From Cenococcum geophilum 1.58 (taxonomy: Eukaryota; Ascomycota; Dothideomycetes; Gloniales; Gloniaceae), in the NCBI GenBank assembly GCA_001692895.1, contig KV748292.1, positions 1-64,000 on the forward strand: a stretch of 64,000 bases of DNA. The letters are read 5' to 3'. The position numbers were made by a program, and so were the translations under genes. Below are positions 12,301 through 24,432 of this stretch, piece by piece. Numbering within the stretch: position 1 is the first letter of the stretch; each line of letters starts with the position of its first letter. The notes beneath the pieces were generated by a model. It searched no databases. It was given only the letters and a program-made list of their open reading frames with translations, and had not been told where the DNA came from.

Positions 12301-13505
12301 AGAGTTAGAAGGGGGTATCCGCTTTTACTACGTAAAGGTTAACTGGGCTAATTAGAGTCTTAACTTTAACTAATCTAATTAATACGGTTAAGCTGATGCC
12401 GAATTAGACGTTTATAGCCCCAGTTTACGTAATATTAATATCCGTATTGTTATTTGTGGTGGTCCTATATGCGAGATATTATCCGTAGCCTACGGTAGAC
12501 TTCTTAGAGGCACCTATGTTAATTATAACGCTGTAGAATTCCTTAGGGGTATAGTGTTCTGTGGTAATATATGCAAATAGGTCCTATTTATAATCTATAA
12601 TATCTATAACGGGGGTGCTTATAGAATAGTTTTTAGGCGTAACTAAGTGTATAAAGGAACGGTTGGCTAATACGGTCGTAATATTAAAGGCTTAGCTGTC
12701 CGTAAAAGGTCCGAAAGTAGTTAGGAATGTCTTTAAGGTCTCCTATTCCTAGGCGTTTAAGTTAAAGTTAATTATAAGGGCTTCTATTAACTTATTAGGA
12801 GGCTCTTCCGCTTCCTTTCCTTTATATTTTAAAATAAACTGGTTAATATAGCTATTAAGTCTCTTCCTAGACTTATTACGTTCTTCCTAGGTATACCTTA
12901 TAAACTAATATCCTTCTTTACCGTATATAAAGCACTTCTAGCTAGTTTATTTATGGGGGTATATTTTTATATAGGAGTTATTATAGGGGTTGCGGGTAGG
13001 ACCTAGTCGATGCGGGTACTGCTAGCTGTAGCGGCGGTCCGTAAAGTAGACGTCTAAGTCTATTTACGGATATTAAATATCCGTAATAAAGGCTTAAGTA
13101 CTGCCTAGTGGGTTTAAGACTTTATACGTTATAATAAAGGAGCGTAGATTATTAATAAGGCCAGCTAAGGTGTCTTTAGGCTTATAATAGGTATACTTAT
13201 AGGGTTCTACTTCCTAGTAAGCCGTAATAAGTTTGTTATATAAGAAGTCGTCTATTTAAAGCTTAGCGTCAAGGCTATGCTATAGGTGCTAAAGGTCTTT
13301 AATAAGAATTTACAGGCACTCTATAGTTAATTTTTTAGTGTTCTTGTTAATTACGGTCCGTAGCTTAGTCGCATTTTATTAGGTAAGGATATTACGCTTA
13401 TATTTCGGTCCTTTAAAGTAGTTATATATGGCTTTATATAGCTTATTAAAGGGAACACTAAGGGGGTTGCTCTTGAGGTTGGTGTAGTAGTGGTTAAGTG
13501 CTAGG
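9330..13505 (-). pseudogene. gag 3' part and pol of C1 (fossil)
   Basis: Minus-strand translation shows a gag knuckle region (TQEERNKSRKR near 12.9 kb), a protease-like INIGASKKSTVGYG near 12.5 kb and an integrase zinc region (YLTKYCSYCQKYRRSLGRF near 11.95 kb) followed by the catalytic core (VYVDIIYINGS). RNase H ends in ISSGDNLVNAITK near 9.43 kb. A 27-bp tandem repeat (cttctagtttatctagttta type, about 11060-11130) lies between integrase and RT and is also present in C2. The region is broken many times. I am sure of the family and order, less of exact domain edges. Confidence 0.88.
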
Positions 13506-13649
13506 TGTTATGCCTAAGCCCAACCCACTCGACCATACAAACTACCAAAAAGGTAGCAGCAGTGTCTCGCGACTAGACGGGCTGCCGGTTGGAATGCCTT
13601 ATAAGCTCTCTAGCCCATACCGTAGGTATAGGTAGCGCATCGCATGACA
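13506..13649. repeat. Left LTR of element N
   Basis: This 144-bp, GC-normal repeat ends GCGCATCGCATGACA. The right copy (25882-26025) is the same length and reads gcgcattatataata at its end, the RIP-changed form of the same sequence. Confidence 0.85.
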
Positions 13650-13770
13650 ACTGCACCCCCTCCTAGGGCGCATGTCCTCAGGCGCCTGGACTGCGATAAA
13701 TGGCTGGCCTTTCGCCAGGTGGTCTTGGCCACGCAGCGCGCGAGCTGCCCGCAGCACCCTGGCTGCAATC

Positions 13771-14908
13771 GTGGTTACAAGTCGGCTAGACCACGCTAAA
13801 AGGTCGGCCTACCATAAGCGCTAATGCACAATCCCTGTACGGGGCAGCCCCAGCTCAAAATANNAAGTCGTATNGTNAACCGAGCCNAAATCGCTTATTC
13901 TACCACACAACTTACCTCCTAATTAAAATTAATTATTATAAGTAACTAGTTATAATATATTTAGAACGTATTTAGAACGTATTTAAAATATATTTAGAAT
14001 ATATTTAGAATATATTTAGAACGTATTTAGAATATATTTAATATATATTCTAATTTAAATAATTTTTTTAGGCCTATAAAATAGTATCTTAGAGATAAAT
14101 ATAGCTATAAAATTTAATTAAGTTTCTAATATATTTTAATCTAATTTTAGGTACTTTTTAATTTAGTTTTAAATATATATAATCTAAAGTTCTTTTATTA
14201 TATTTTTAACTAAGAATTATTTAAGCTCTTTAGGTACTAAATAAAAGTTATATTTATTGTATTTATTTAAAAAGTATATAATATTTAAATATAATATAAA
14301 CTAGCTAAATATATATTCCTAAGCTAATAATATTAGTTCTTTAAATATAAAGGGTAAAAAATAAAAAATAAAAAATATCCTTTAATTTTTTTAATTTTTT
14401 TAAAAGATATAAAGTCTAATATAAAGTAAGTAAATAGTATAGTTATAAGTCGGCTAAACTATGTTAAAAGGTTAGCCTATTATAAGCGCTAATATATAAT
14501 CCCTATATAGGGTAGCCTTAACTTAAAATATAAAGTTATATAGTTAACTAAGCCTAAATCGCTTATCCTACTATATAACTTACCTCTTAATTAAAATTAA
14601 TTATTATAAATAACTAGCTAGAATATGTTTAGAATATATTTAGAATATATTTAGAATATATTTACTATATATTTACTCTAATATACTATTTTATAGCTTA
14701 AATTTTTTAATTTTAATTATTACTAAAAGTAAGTATTTTAAATTAGAATATATAGTTAAATATAGCTATAAAAGTAAATTAAGTTCCTAATATATTTTAA
14801 TCTAATTTAAAATATATTCTAATCTAGCTTTAATTTAATTCTAATCTAGTTTTAATCTAATTCTAATCTAGTTCTAATCTAGTTCTAATCTAGTTCTAAT
14901 TTAGTTTT
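13771..14908. repeat. 668-bp tandem repeat in N, copy 1 and start of copy 2
   Basis: The segment starting at gtcggc (13781) recurs at 14449, an offset of 668 bp. Shared stretches include ataagcgctaat, aaatcgcttat and aattaaaattaattattata. Copy 2 is cut by copia C3 and resumes at 21022. It also contains short tandems: (atttagaacgt)n at about 13960-14035 and (tctaatctagtt)n at about 14820-14900. The start of the unit has an inverted relative near 22430-22470 (gaccttttagcgtggtctgg). No coding potential is seen. Confidence 0.75.
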
Positions 14909-15088
14909 TGTTGGAAACATAGGGCAAATCACCAATACTACTCGAGTAGATACAGTGATAGAAAAGGTTGATTGATTATAGGAATGAGGAAAGGGGTGAG
15001 GAACCTAAGGTTCCTTACTACGCTAGGGCTATGTTGACACGCGACGGCAATATGCCTCACGCGACGGCAACTTGCCTCATTCCCGACA
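14909..15088 (-). repeat. LTR of C3 (3' LTR, left)
   Basis: This 180-bp repeat pairs with 20842-21021. It contains two copies of acgcgacggcaa (from about 15038 and from 15059), separated by a variable spacer. RIP is light. Confidence 0.93.
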
Positions 15089-15219
15089 CTGGCAACTCTT
15101 CTTTTTGTGGTTGCTATATATATATACAAACAGACAGTATATAACAATACCAGATAATATGTAATAATGCTAGACAATATGCAATAAAAACCAGACGATA
15201 TGCGACAATGCGGTAGTTG

Positions 15220-15440
15220 GTAGAATTTAGCAGATAACGCGAAGACGGGTGGGCCGCTAAGGCGCTAGTAGTAAGCGAGCTAATGGCGATTTTCCATACC
15301 GGGTATGGAAAATCCTGATTAGCCAGCTTAACGAATAGCATTGGTAGAACTCCACACCGCTACCCAAACCAATTAGGCGCGGCGCTCTTGGCAAGAATCT
15401 AACTAATTAGACAACTTTAACCGGCGGTTAAAGTTCTATA
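15220..15440 (-). repeat. Palindromic repeat P, copy B
   Basis: The central 27-bp palindrome (15288-15314) has arms GATTTTCCATAC and GTATGGAAAATC and is the least mutated copy. The arms extend imperfectly to about 30 bp each (aagc..gctaat...gattttcc). The second 23-bp palindrome, aactttaaccggcggttaaa plus gtt, is at 15413-15435. It lies in the non-coding 3' region of C3, between RNase H and the 3' LTR. The core is inverted relative to copies A and C. Confidence 0.75.
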
Positions 15441-15449
15441 AGATCTTAA

Positions 15450-18400
15450 CTTCTCTAAGTTTCCCTCTTAACCTAACCTTTAACTTATATACGTAGAGTA
15501 TTTATGTTAATAAACGTCTCTAGTACCTTGTTTAGGTTTGCCTTTATTATTGCATCTGCTAGGTTATCTTAGCCATTAATCTATTAAATCTTAAAGAGTT
15601 CTTAACACTTATAGGATTGCTAAAGTGCTATAATATTAATTATAAGACGCTTCTCCTTTGTAGTACCAAGCTTAACTAAATACTTATAGAGGGAATATGA
15701 GTTGGTGCATACGATTATAGAAATAGTAGGGAGTTTAAGTTAATCTATAATTATCTTTAAGGTAGTTCCGATTGCAATTGCTATATCTACTCTACTAACT
15801 ATTTTATATATTTCTGATATAAGAACGCTTTAAGTGACGCGCTTGCTTTTAGTTAAGCTCCAATGGATAAGATTGCCGTAGATCATAAAGTCACTCTCTC
15901 CAGTAGATTCGTTCGCGATAATAATCTTATATCCTAGCTAGGAGCTAAAATCTTTATTATTTATAAACGATCTATTAACAAATACAAAGAGCTTAGCGGT
16001 AGGAAGGTTAATAGGCACGTAGAGTAGTCCTTAATTAAGATGGTTTATTTGCTAAAAAAGGCACTTATTTAGGGCAAGGACATCCTCCTTGGTTGGTTCC
16101 TGGTGTTAAGCGGCAACAGAGAGATTAAAGGAAGCTTTAGGTTAATAGATAGAAGCAATATAGGCTCCGCGAGCGCGTTGCTCCATATATCCTTACTTTG
16201 GAAAATTAACGTTAATAACGTTAATCTTCTTACCTTAACCCTTCTGGCGCAGAGCAATGGAGCTCTTATTTAGGGAGAGGATGCATCCATTAAAGAGTAA
16301 TAGTATTATTAAATTAAGTCTTTCCTTTGGCTTTGCTATAAGATTTACCTTTACTAACTTATCTTCTTTAAGAGCTGAGAATTGGTCGTCTCCTAAGATA
16401 ATTGTATCGTCCGTTTACATACCAACAATTCTAAATAGAGTTCCCGTAGTTGTAATAAGGAAGCAGGGGTCAAATATAAAAGTAGTTATTAAAAGCTTCT
16501 CTTTATGGTGCTTGCTGTAGGTAGCCTACCAATGGGTTCCTACCTCTGCGATTCTATATAATGGCTTAAGTATAACTATAATTGTATCCTCGGGATATTG
16601 GTGGCGAATTTGCTCTAGAAGGTATGCCAGTATTAAGCGCTGAAGGTACGTCTCTGATTGGGTATAGGCCTGAGTAATATCTTATAGGTAAACCGCCATT
16701 CTATTCTTTATTAAGGAGGGAGCTAGCGCAATAATAACTTATTAACTAGCTCATTGGATTATAGGGGATTATATAAGGATTACTTCCTTACCGTCGTCGT
16801 TATAACCTTAAATGACCAGCCTTGACTTCTCAAATGGGGTATTAGTAGCTTTGCCTTTAATCTTATTAACCATTCTTAACTTAAATATACGAACTCCATC
16901 GAACTTGGTAGGGTTATATTTCTCGAATTTAAAGACTCCTCTTGTAATAAGACCGTCAATCTCCTGCTTGTTAGATGCTTGGAAAGGAGCTCCTAAAGTT
17001 ATAATACGGCCTTCCTTTTAGAGCTGTTTTATAAGCTTAAAGTCAGCCTTCTCTTTATTTATTATAAAGGCCATTAATAGTTTATCTCTATTCTTAATAG
17101 CGGTAACGAATTACTCTTCGAAATTAATAAGATGTTAGCGATTTCGTAATCCCTTTGGGCGACCTCTACCGCGTTATAGTTGCGGTATGTCTACTATAAT
17201 TGTATTAGGATTGCATTCGCCTTCTAGAGCACGTTAATCGTAGTTCTCCTTCGGGGTATCCTCTAGGGCATCCTATAAAGGCTTGGAGCTATTATCCCTA
17301 TAGTAGGGCTTAACAACGGTTAAGTGGAATTAAGTGGGTCTATGGGGCATCTAAAGAGTGTAAGTTTAACTATTAATTACAATAAGTTTATATAGGCCTG
17401 ACTATTCTCCCTTTTTATACCATACGCGTACCTCCGATTAGAGTGGCAGATTAAGCGTAGTTAAGGTGTTTAGGCCATTTCTTATTCCTAGTACGTTGTT
17501 GACCTAGCGCGTGGCGTAGAGGCGTCGCACCTCCTTTATTGCCTTGCGAATAGCCTTAGTTTATTATATAATGGAGGGAGATGGTAAAGAATTATTAGTT
17601 ATTCAGGGGTAGGCGCCAAAGACTAGTAACGTAGGTACGAGTCTATCTAGGCTAGCGGTATTATTAATAGCCTTAACAGCCATCTATAGGATAAGCTCTT
17701 CGCTAGCACCCTCTAATTCTGAAAAAATAATCTCATATACGCGGCGTAATGGCGTATAATATCGTTTTACTTTTCTAATACTATTATATACCTTAACGGG
17801 GACTTCCTTAACCTTAATTGTCATTGCCTTTACCTATTATCGAAACTCTATAGATAAGAAGTTCTTTCCTATATTGTGGACGATTTAATTAGGGGGTCCT
17901 AAGTAGACATTAATTTAGTATAATTAAAGAGTATCCCATGCGTTTTTAGCTAACATATCTTTTAAAAAGCGTGCGGCTTGGAAGGAGGTTAAGAAGTTAA
18001 TAACTTAGAGTACTGGCTTGTCGCTAAGATATATAATATCCATAATAATATAAAAGTTAAAGTTGTAGTTATTTTTAAGGGTAAACTTAAATCGGCCAGG
18101 GGACTTTTAGTTTATTTGGCAGTAATGGCAGTACTTTATAAGATGTTTAATTACCTTAACCTCGACTTTATGACCTGCTCGCTAAAGGACCCTAAGCAAT
18201 TAGTAAACAGATAGGTGGCTAAAACGACAGTGTAGTTAACGTAACTCTGACTTGGTTAGGTGGCTCTAAGCAACGCTCCTTTTTAGCTGTTAAAGGAGCA
18301 ACTAAGGGTAACCCTACTTGCGTATAATGGGCACCCGATTATCTCCCTGGATAAGTATATTCTTAAGGTTGTTAAGCTTAACGCCTAATTTGTCTATATC

Positions 18401-20800
18401 TTAGATGTAGAATAAAAATAGGGTATTCGCGGGAATAATGTGGAAAGTGATATATCCTAATAGGGTTTGGACCTTAATTGTGCTGAGAGAGATTATAGTA
18501 CCCTTACTAAAGCGAATTATATATTGGCCTGCCGTTGATTGGTTAATCTAAATAGAACTATTAAGCTGCTAAAGAGCTCGGACTTAAGGTTCTCCTGCTA
18601 TAGATACTTCTGCGGCTCTAGTATCTAGCATAATACTATAAAAGACGTTTGCCGAGTATTTGTTATTAAAGGAGAATGCGGAACTTTCCTTTAGCTTATT
18701 AAAGATATCTAACCTTGTAACAGAATAGAGCGTAGATTAGTTATTAAGGACAGCAACGGTTTATATGCCATTTACCTCACTATACTTAGTAAAGTATTGG
18801 TTGGGAGAGTAGTCCTTAATTTCTATATCTATAAGGAGCTGTTTAGCCTTGTTAATTTTACCCTTAAGATCTTCTTCGCCTTTATATTAAACTAGGAAGC
18901 TTTAAAAGTAGGCTATAATAACTTCTTGGTTTCTGACGTTTTGTGCGCTCTGGCGAAACTTATTATATGCCTCCTTTTGTCTATTAAGGGGGTGTCTAGT
19001 TGACTAGTAATTTGGCTTCTTATAAATATAGCATTTCTTCTGCCGATTGTTATAAAATGAACCTCCACGAGGACCTCTACGATTGCTTTATAGTTGACGT
19101 TAATTATACCCTCTACTATATCCCCTGCCACGACCACTATATATTTAATTAGTCTAGTTATAATCGTGTTAGTTGGCCGGGTCGATCGAAGTAGGTTAGG
19201 GTTGGGCGTTAAATTGCTGTATTTTTTGAGAGCGTAGGGCGGTGCTGATAGAGGATCTTAATTAAGTATATACTCCTTTATAAGTACTTATAGGGTTAAA
19301 GAGAGTAAGGTTATATTCTTTAACACCTTAGTATACGCTAATAACTTAATTGCGTAGGCTAAAGTCCTCTTAATATGATTCGGATAAACTATACTAAATT
19401 ATCTGGAGTTAATTAAAGAGCTTTTAAAGATAATCGAGTTAAGAGGCACCTGGGTTTGTAGCAATGATTTTTAGGAAGGTAGTCTCTCTCCACTCCAACA
19501 TATACTGCTACTTATTCTCCTCTATTTTAAAGTAGCATCTTGTTTTATATATTATTTAGTTAAAATTGTATCCTTTTCCTGCTAAACGATTATAGTAAAA
19601 GGTACTAGCTCGGCCCTTAAGCATAACTAAATAAGCAATATAGTATTAATTGGGTTCTAGTCTAACCTTTTGGCAACAGTTGTAGAAGATACGTAACTTT
19701 AAATTGAGGATATTATACAGTTCTCCGCTAAACTTCTTCTCCTGTTCCGAATAGAGCTTTATAAGCTCTGTAAGCATTTTTAAGGTGCCTCTAATTAGTG
19801 TTTGGCTATATTATATTACAGGCTGCGATGGTAATATAGATCTAGTTAGCGGAGTTTAAAGGTTATTAGACCGCGAAGCAAGGGGATCTTGCGCTTATTA
19901 GGGGTTATTAATTAAGGCTATGGGTTAAGCTGGTTAATATAGGGGAGTTAAAGACAGAGGTGGAGGTAATGGATGTAGAACGTTAGAACTCGTGCCTAGA
20001 GCAATAGAGTTAGAACGCGTCTCTAGTAGTGTATTACTTGGGTTCTATTGTAATTTAAGCTTCTTTATAGTGCGTAGTTGGTGCTTAATCTTTTATAGAG
20101 TCTATTTATGCTCTTCCTTTATATTAATAACGTGTTCCTAAATATTGTCCCTAATACTACCCCCATCTATAGGGATAAATACTCTATACTCCTAAAGGAA
20201 GTTACGGAAGTCCCATATAATATCTTTATTTATAGGAACCTATATTTCTTTTGTCTATCCAATAAAGTCCTCCTTCATACAATACCATAGCGCGGTATTA
20301 TTATATTTACTGTCTTTATAGTGTTCCATACGGTATACTAAGAATCTATTTAGGTCCTGTTACTCGGCGGTTGCAAAGTCAGTTATGGCTCTATCCTATA
20401 TCTCTAGGTTAATGTCTTTCTCGTACTTCTTTAGATAGGTTAATACTATGGTAGGTAAAATTAACGAGGTGTCGTACGTTAAAGGTAGGTAGGATTTTCG
20501 GTTTTATAGGATCTCGTAGGTTTACTATCAAAAGGTAGGTAATTTAAGATGTTATTCAACGCGTTTCGGACGTTAACTTAGGACCTTAGGTTTAGTGATA
20601 CTTCTAACCTAAAGTACTTAACCAAATCTTTGTAAACGTGATTATTCTGCGTAATAGACGCAACTTAGTATCTCCTAGTACTCAGTAACACTTCTGTTAT
20701 TAGTTTTTCGCAAGTTTAAGGTAGCACAGTATTGCCGGGATCTATTCCATATGAGCGCATATAGCACCCCTGCACGAGACTATCTCTTCTGTCGATAACC
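15450..20800 (-). pseudogene. gag-pol of C3 (fossil)
   Basis: Minus-strand reading shows a gag knuckle of the fungal copia type (KKCYIYKKPNY, then STRHPLNRQKEAYNKF) near 19.05-18.93 kb. A protease-like MLDTRAAEVSIAGEP lies near 18.62 kb. An RT segment with TDDTIILGDDQFSAL is at about 16.4 kb. An RNase H segment, GNLIHWSLTKSKRVT, is at about 15.87 kb. The order gag, protease, integrase, RT, RNase H is that of Ty1/copia. Several frames of 60-90 codons survive (for example 16069-16257 and 18913-19137), so it is less decayed than C1. It is still broken many times. Confidence 0.88.
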
Positions 20801-20841
20801 TAGCTGCTTTGTGGTTGACTGTGTATTTAACTACTAATTAG

Positions 20842-21021
20842 TGTTGGAAACACAGGGCAAATCACCAATATTACTCGAGTAGATACAGTAATAGAAAAGG
20901 TTGATTGATTATAGGAATGAGGAAAGGGGTGAGGAACCTAAGGTTCCTCACCACGCTAGGGCCATGTCAACACGCGACGGCAATATGCCTTACGCGACGG
21001 CAACTTGCCTCATTCCCGACA
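20842..21021 (-). repeat. LTR of C3 (5' LTR, right)
   Basis: This 180-bp partner of 14909-15088 is followed at once by the target duplication gtttt and then by the resumed 668-bp repeat of element N. Confidence 0.93.
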
Positions 21022-21222
21022 GTTTTAAATATATTCTAATCTATTTTTAAATATATATAATTTAAAGTTCCTTTTATTATATTTATAATTAAGAATTATT
21101 TAAGCTCTTTAGGTACTAAATAAAAGTTATATTTATTATATTAATTTAATAAGTATAAATATATATTTTTAAGCTAATAATATTAGTTCTTTTAAATATA
21201 AAGGGTAAAAATATTATAAATA

Positions 21223-21824
21223 ACGTATGTGATGGGGTTATAAAGGTAACCCTAGTTATAACCGATTTGAAAATCAAAATTTACCAAAATGCTAATTTAG
21301 TAGTAAATAATTAGTAAAAGCTATTATAAATTATCGCATTATCCTTCCTGCGAATCCTTTGGTAAGCAGCTTCTTCTACTACCTTCTTATCGGTCTCCTA
21401 ATAAAAGCTGTAGCTGTAGCTGTAGCGGCGGCTACGGAGGACTCTTCCGCCCGCTTTTAGAGCGGTTAATTGTTTCTATGCCTTAATATACGCTAGGTAG
21501 ACTCTAGGATATATTATATAGGCCGCAAAATACGCACCTGTGCTTGCGCGTACGCTAGTTTAAAACTTCCTAGGCTTTTACACAAGCTTCGGCGCCTTTA
21601 TAAAGATTTTTTTTCGCTAGGCCGTTAAAGCTGCTTATAGACGATCTTTTGTATATAGAGCACCCGGCCAGCAAGGCATGGCTTTAAGTTCTGTGCAAGG
21701 AAGTAAGGAGAAAAGTCAATGTGTTGATATTCAAAGTGGCAGTATATTTAGCTACCCTAAATAAGAAGGCGGTAATGTAAATCGGTTATAACTAGGGTCA
21801 CCTTCATAACCCCATCACATACGT
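21223..21824. mobile_element. 602-bp MITE with about 44-bp terminal inverted repeats and TA duplication
   Basis: The ends are inverted copies starting ACGTATGTGATGGGGTTAT and continuing through CCCTAGTTATAACCGATTT, with few differences. TA flanks both sides (21221-21222, 21825-21826), and the sequence of N is continuous across the insertion. The interior holds about 500 bp with a GC-normal patch that reads as Ala-rich sequence on the minus strand (AAATATATAF near 21.42 kb). It is too short for a transposase, so this is probably a deletion derivative of a Tc1/mariner or pogo-type element. RIP is light. Confidence 0.85.
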
Positions 21825-21886
21825 TACCCTTAGAATTTATAATAGTTTTTATAAAATATAAGATCTAATATAAAGAGAGTAAATAG

Positions 21887-21891
<5 letters not shown>

Positions 21892-21924
<33 letters not shown>
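21892..21924. repeat. (TA)n microsatellite
   Basis: An uninterrupted run of about 16 TA units in the AT-rich interior of element N. Confidence 0.9.
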
Positions 21925-21928
<4 letters not shown>

Positions 21929-22517
21929 TTATTATTATTAAAAGTAATAAAAGCTAGTATATAATAATAAATATATAAAATATATTTATATTTATATTTA
22001 AGCCTTATTTATATATATAAAGATATATAGTTTTTAGTTATAATAAAGTAGCTTAAACTACTAAAATTATATTTATAATAATTCTTAATATATTTTTAAT
22101 TATATATAGCTAGAATAGGTTTGTAATTAGTTATAAATATATTTCTAAACGTATTAGAAACATGTTTTAAATATATTAAAAAAAACTTATTATTTACCTT
22201 TATAGGATTTTATTTTAGTTTAAATAGGCTTTATAAATAGCTTAAACTATTAAAATTACTATAAAATAAGCTATAAATAGCTTATATAGCTCTTTAAGGT
22301 AATAATTATTATATAAAAAATATTTTTATAATAGATTTAAGATAGATATATAAGAAAAGATAGGGTAGATGGTAGGGTCAGTTTGGGAGGGAAAGGGTGG
22401 GGTTTGGTGTGGCGGGCGGAGGTTTCGCCTATCGGGCCGACCTTTTAGCGTGGTCTGGCCGACCTGTACGCACGCTGCAATCGCGAGGCGTCCCCCGCTA
22501 GCACCCTAGCTAGCGTA
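21925..22517. other. Interior of element N, AT-rich then GC-normal
   Basis: From 21.93 to 22.35 kb the sequence is AT-rich with no gene. From about 22.38 kb it turns GC-normal and carries an inverted copy (gaccttttagcgtggtctgg, near 22440-22465) of the start of the 668-bp repeat. Confidence 0.5.
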
Positions 22518-22544
22518 TTACCCGTGCCGCTGTCGCGATCCACT
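22518..22544. repeat. Left arm of an exact 27-nt inverted repeat
   Basis: It begins TTACCCGTGCCGCTGTCGCG and ends ATCCACT. Its exact reverse complement is at 25710-25736. A TA follows (22545-22546). With X2 and X1 removed, the two arms join around one TA to give a perfect 56-bp palindrome. Confidence 0.9.
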
Positions 22545-22546
22545 TA

Positions 22547-24430
22547 CCTCGTTACCGAGGTAAGTGCCGGCCAGCTCAACGAGTAGAGCCCACCTCAACG
22601 TCAGATTTGCCAAGACCTTGATTTTGAAGCCGCAGAGCTCTACCAAAAAGTCGAATATTTAGAATCTTGTAGTGTAGTACTGGTTTCTTAATAGAAGGAG
22701 TCTCTATATACAATAGATCAAGGCTCTGGCCGCCTTATGGCGTCCTAAAGAAGCTACTTCGCGGTTGCCCGTTCCTTCCTCAGTAATGCACGTGCAGCTT
22801 TTAGAGCCTCCTCCTGCTCGCGCTTTTATACAATTAACCGTGCATTTACTGCATATATAACCCCTCCCTTCTATACAACCTTTCTATTAGTTTTTTTTAG
22901 CGTTGCCGATGAGCTCTGGCAACTGCTTGTGTATTTACAAGCTCGCGTTTGGCTTATAGTTGTACATATATATTTACCGAACTACCTCTTACGAATTTTA
23001 TAAAGATATCTATGGCCTCCTTATTATCTTTATATACCTCCTAAGCTAGCGGTAAAACTTTCTTCTAAACTATACGCAAAGATCTTGGTGTATATAGTGT
23101 AGATAGTAGCTCACAAGGTAGTAGAGGGGGGGGGGGGGTAGTAGGACGCGCCTTACGTATAGAATTAAGGACGATTTAAGGGTTATAAGGAACGAGGCCT
23201 GCCTACCAGAAGGCTGATTTAATTATACTTAATTTAAACGTTTAGCGACAAATTAATTCAATCGCGTAGAGGAATTCAACTTTATTAAAGTTGGTGCAGC
23301 CCGTCCGTGTCACTTACTTAACTACCTTACTATAGTGGTGTTTATACGGCTAAAATATAACAACATTAAGAGGCTGTAAAAGGTGGCTTGTATACGGAGG
23401 TAAGGTAAATAGTATAATCTTTTAATTGTCGCAATACTTAATAAACTCCTTTGTAAGGTAAGAGCCGTGGCTATTAAAAATTAGGAGCCTATATGTACCT
23501 AGCTGGCGCCAAGAGCTATACGTGTTAAAGTGCTTAAGCCAATTAAAAGCTAATTCGTTATTTAAATAGCCTATTTCTAATAGGCCCAATAAATAGTAGT
23601 TAGGAAGGGCTGAATTCTTAAACCACTAGTAGAGGAACTGTGCGCCCGTAAGTATAATTATAGGTAGTAGATTAACTCCGTTACCACTTATTGTTTCTAT
23701 TATAGTAACTAGCTCGCGATTCGTATCCGTAGAGATATAAGCTTTTTAATAAGGCTCCCTTATAATAATCCACTGGTCTTTACTAATACTAACGCGGAAT
23801 TCTAACTTATTAAAGTTGTATATATCTATAGGCATAACTACATACTTAATTATAACGTTGCGGTATTAATAAAACTACGCCTTAATATCCTTTGGCTCGT
23901 ATACCGCTATACGCTTAAGCTCTATTGTCTTCTGCCTACACTTATAGTACTTTAGGTGGCGGCTAAGCCAGCGTTTAATAAAGTGAGAGCTAACAGGAGG
24001 TGGCTGATCTGGATTTTTGTTAGCTTAATTTAAGATCTAATTTGCTATAGAACGTATTATTAATAGTTAAGCGGCGGTATATAAGGAATCTAAGCGATTA
24101 ATATAGCTATAAAGAGCAAGGTCTTAATTATCAGTAAGCCTTCTACCTGCTATAGGCCTCTTACAACGTGATTGACGTCCTTTCTACCAAGCGTGGAGGC
24201 GTAATTCAGGAACACCGTATCGGCGCGCAGCCTCTGCAACAGTGGGCTTAGTAGACTCTTAGAGTTCTTTAAGAGCCTCCTAGATCTTATTTTTAACGCG
24301 AATATACTTAGTAGTTATGGCGTTAATAATATATAATAAGAATATTGATAGTATTTGGGTGTCTTGGCAAATCTGACGTTAAGGTGGGCTCTACTCGTTG
24401 AGCTGGCCGGCACTTACCTTGGTAACGAGG
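22547..24430 (-). mobile_element. Fot1/pogo-type DNA transposon 'X2', full length
   Basis: The element is 1884 bp with about 70-bp terminal inverted repeats, starting CCTCGTTACC and containing GTGCCGGCCAGCTCAACGAG and GTCAGATTTGCCAAGAC. TA flanks both sides (22545-22546, 24431-24432). Length and ends fit fungal Fot1-like elements. One pogo-type transposase pseudogene fills the interior on the minus strand. The right TA is also the left TA of X1, so the two sit head to tail at one site. The inverted repeats are almost unmutated while the coding part has clear RIP changes. Confidence 0.92.
22754..24318 (-). pseudogene. Fot1/pogo-family transposase (DDE), RIP-degraded
   Basis: About 520 codons, close to the usual 500-560 of the family. 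The likely start codon (24318-24316) now reads ATA. Order from the N end: a psq-type helix-turn-helix (AEAARRYGVPELRLHAW, with a stop just after), then a CENP-B-type HTH region (PPPVSSHFIKRWLSRHLKYY). Next comes the DDE core with IYNFNKLEFRVSI (family: NFDE.GF), NSHGSYLTKEFIKYC (family: D.HGSH) and LPPYTSHLLQPLNV (family: LPPHTSH..QPLDV). A basic C-terminal tail (REQEEALKAARALLRKERAT) ends at a stop at 22754-22756. Catalytic Asp positions have become Asn and several stops interrupt the frame, so it is inactive. A run of 13 G at 23126-23138 may add a frameshift or be a sequencing artefact. The enzyme would cut and paste the element by its terminal repeats. Confidence 0.92.
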
Positions 24431-24432
24431 TA

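Larger units (their letters stand above)
14909..21021 (-). mobile_element. Ty1/copia element 'C3', structurally complete fossil inside N
   Basis: Two 180-bp LTRs (14909-15088 and 20842-21021), both starting TGTTGGAAAC and ending TTCCCGACA, are flanked by the same target duplication gtttt (14904-14908 and 21022-21026). Total length is 6113 bp. Coding is on the minus strand in copia order: gag with a knuckle near 19.05 kb, protease near 18.62 kb, integrase about 18.2-17.5 kb, RT about 17.15-16.25 kb and RNase H about 15.95-15.5 kb. It belongs to a different subfamily from C1 and C2. It is broken at many sites but less densely than C1. The LTR differences I saw are all transitions. Confidence 0.93.

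Noticed and set aside
13650-13860. tRNA-derived SINE at the GC-normal start of N
   Set aside because: I looked for box A and box B promoters and found no convincing pair.
14938-15341. Two overlapping minus-strand open frames near the C3 LTR
   Set aside because: They lie in the LTR and 3' non-coding region of C3, overlap each other in different frames and look like no domain.
23126-23138. Run of 13 G as a regulatory or quadruplex signal (another run of 12 at 47663-47674)
   Set aside because: Both fall inside dead elements and may be sequencing artefacts. There is nothing to tie them to a function.
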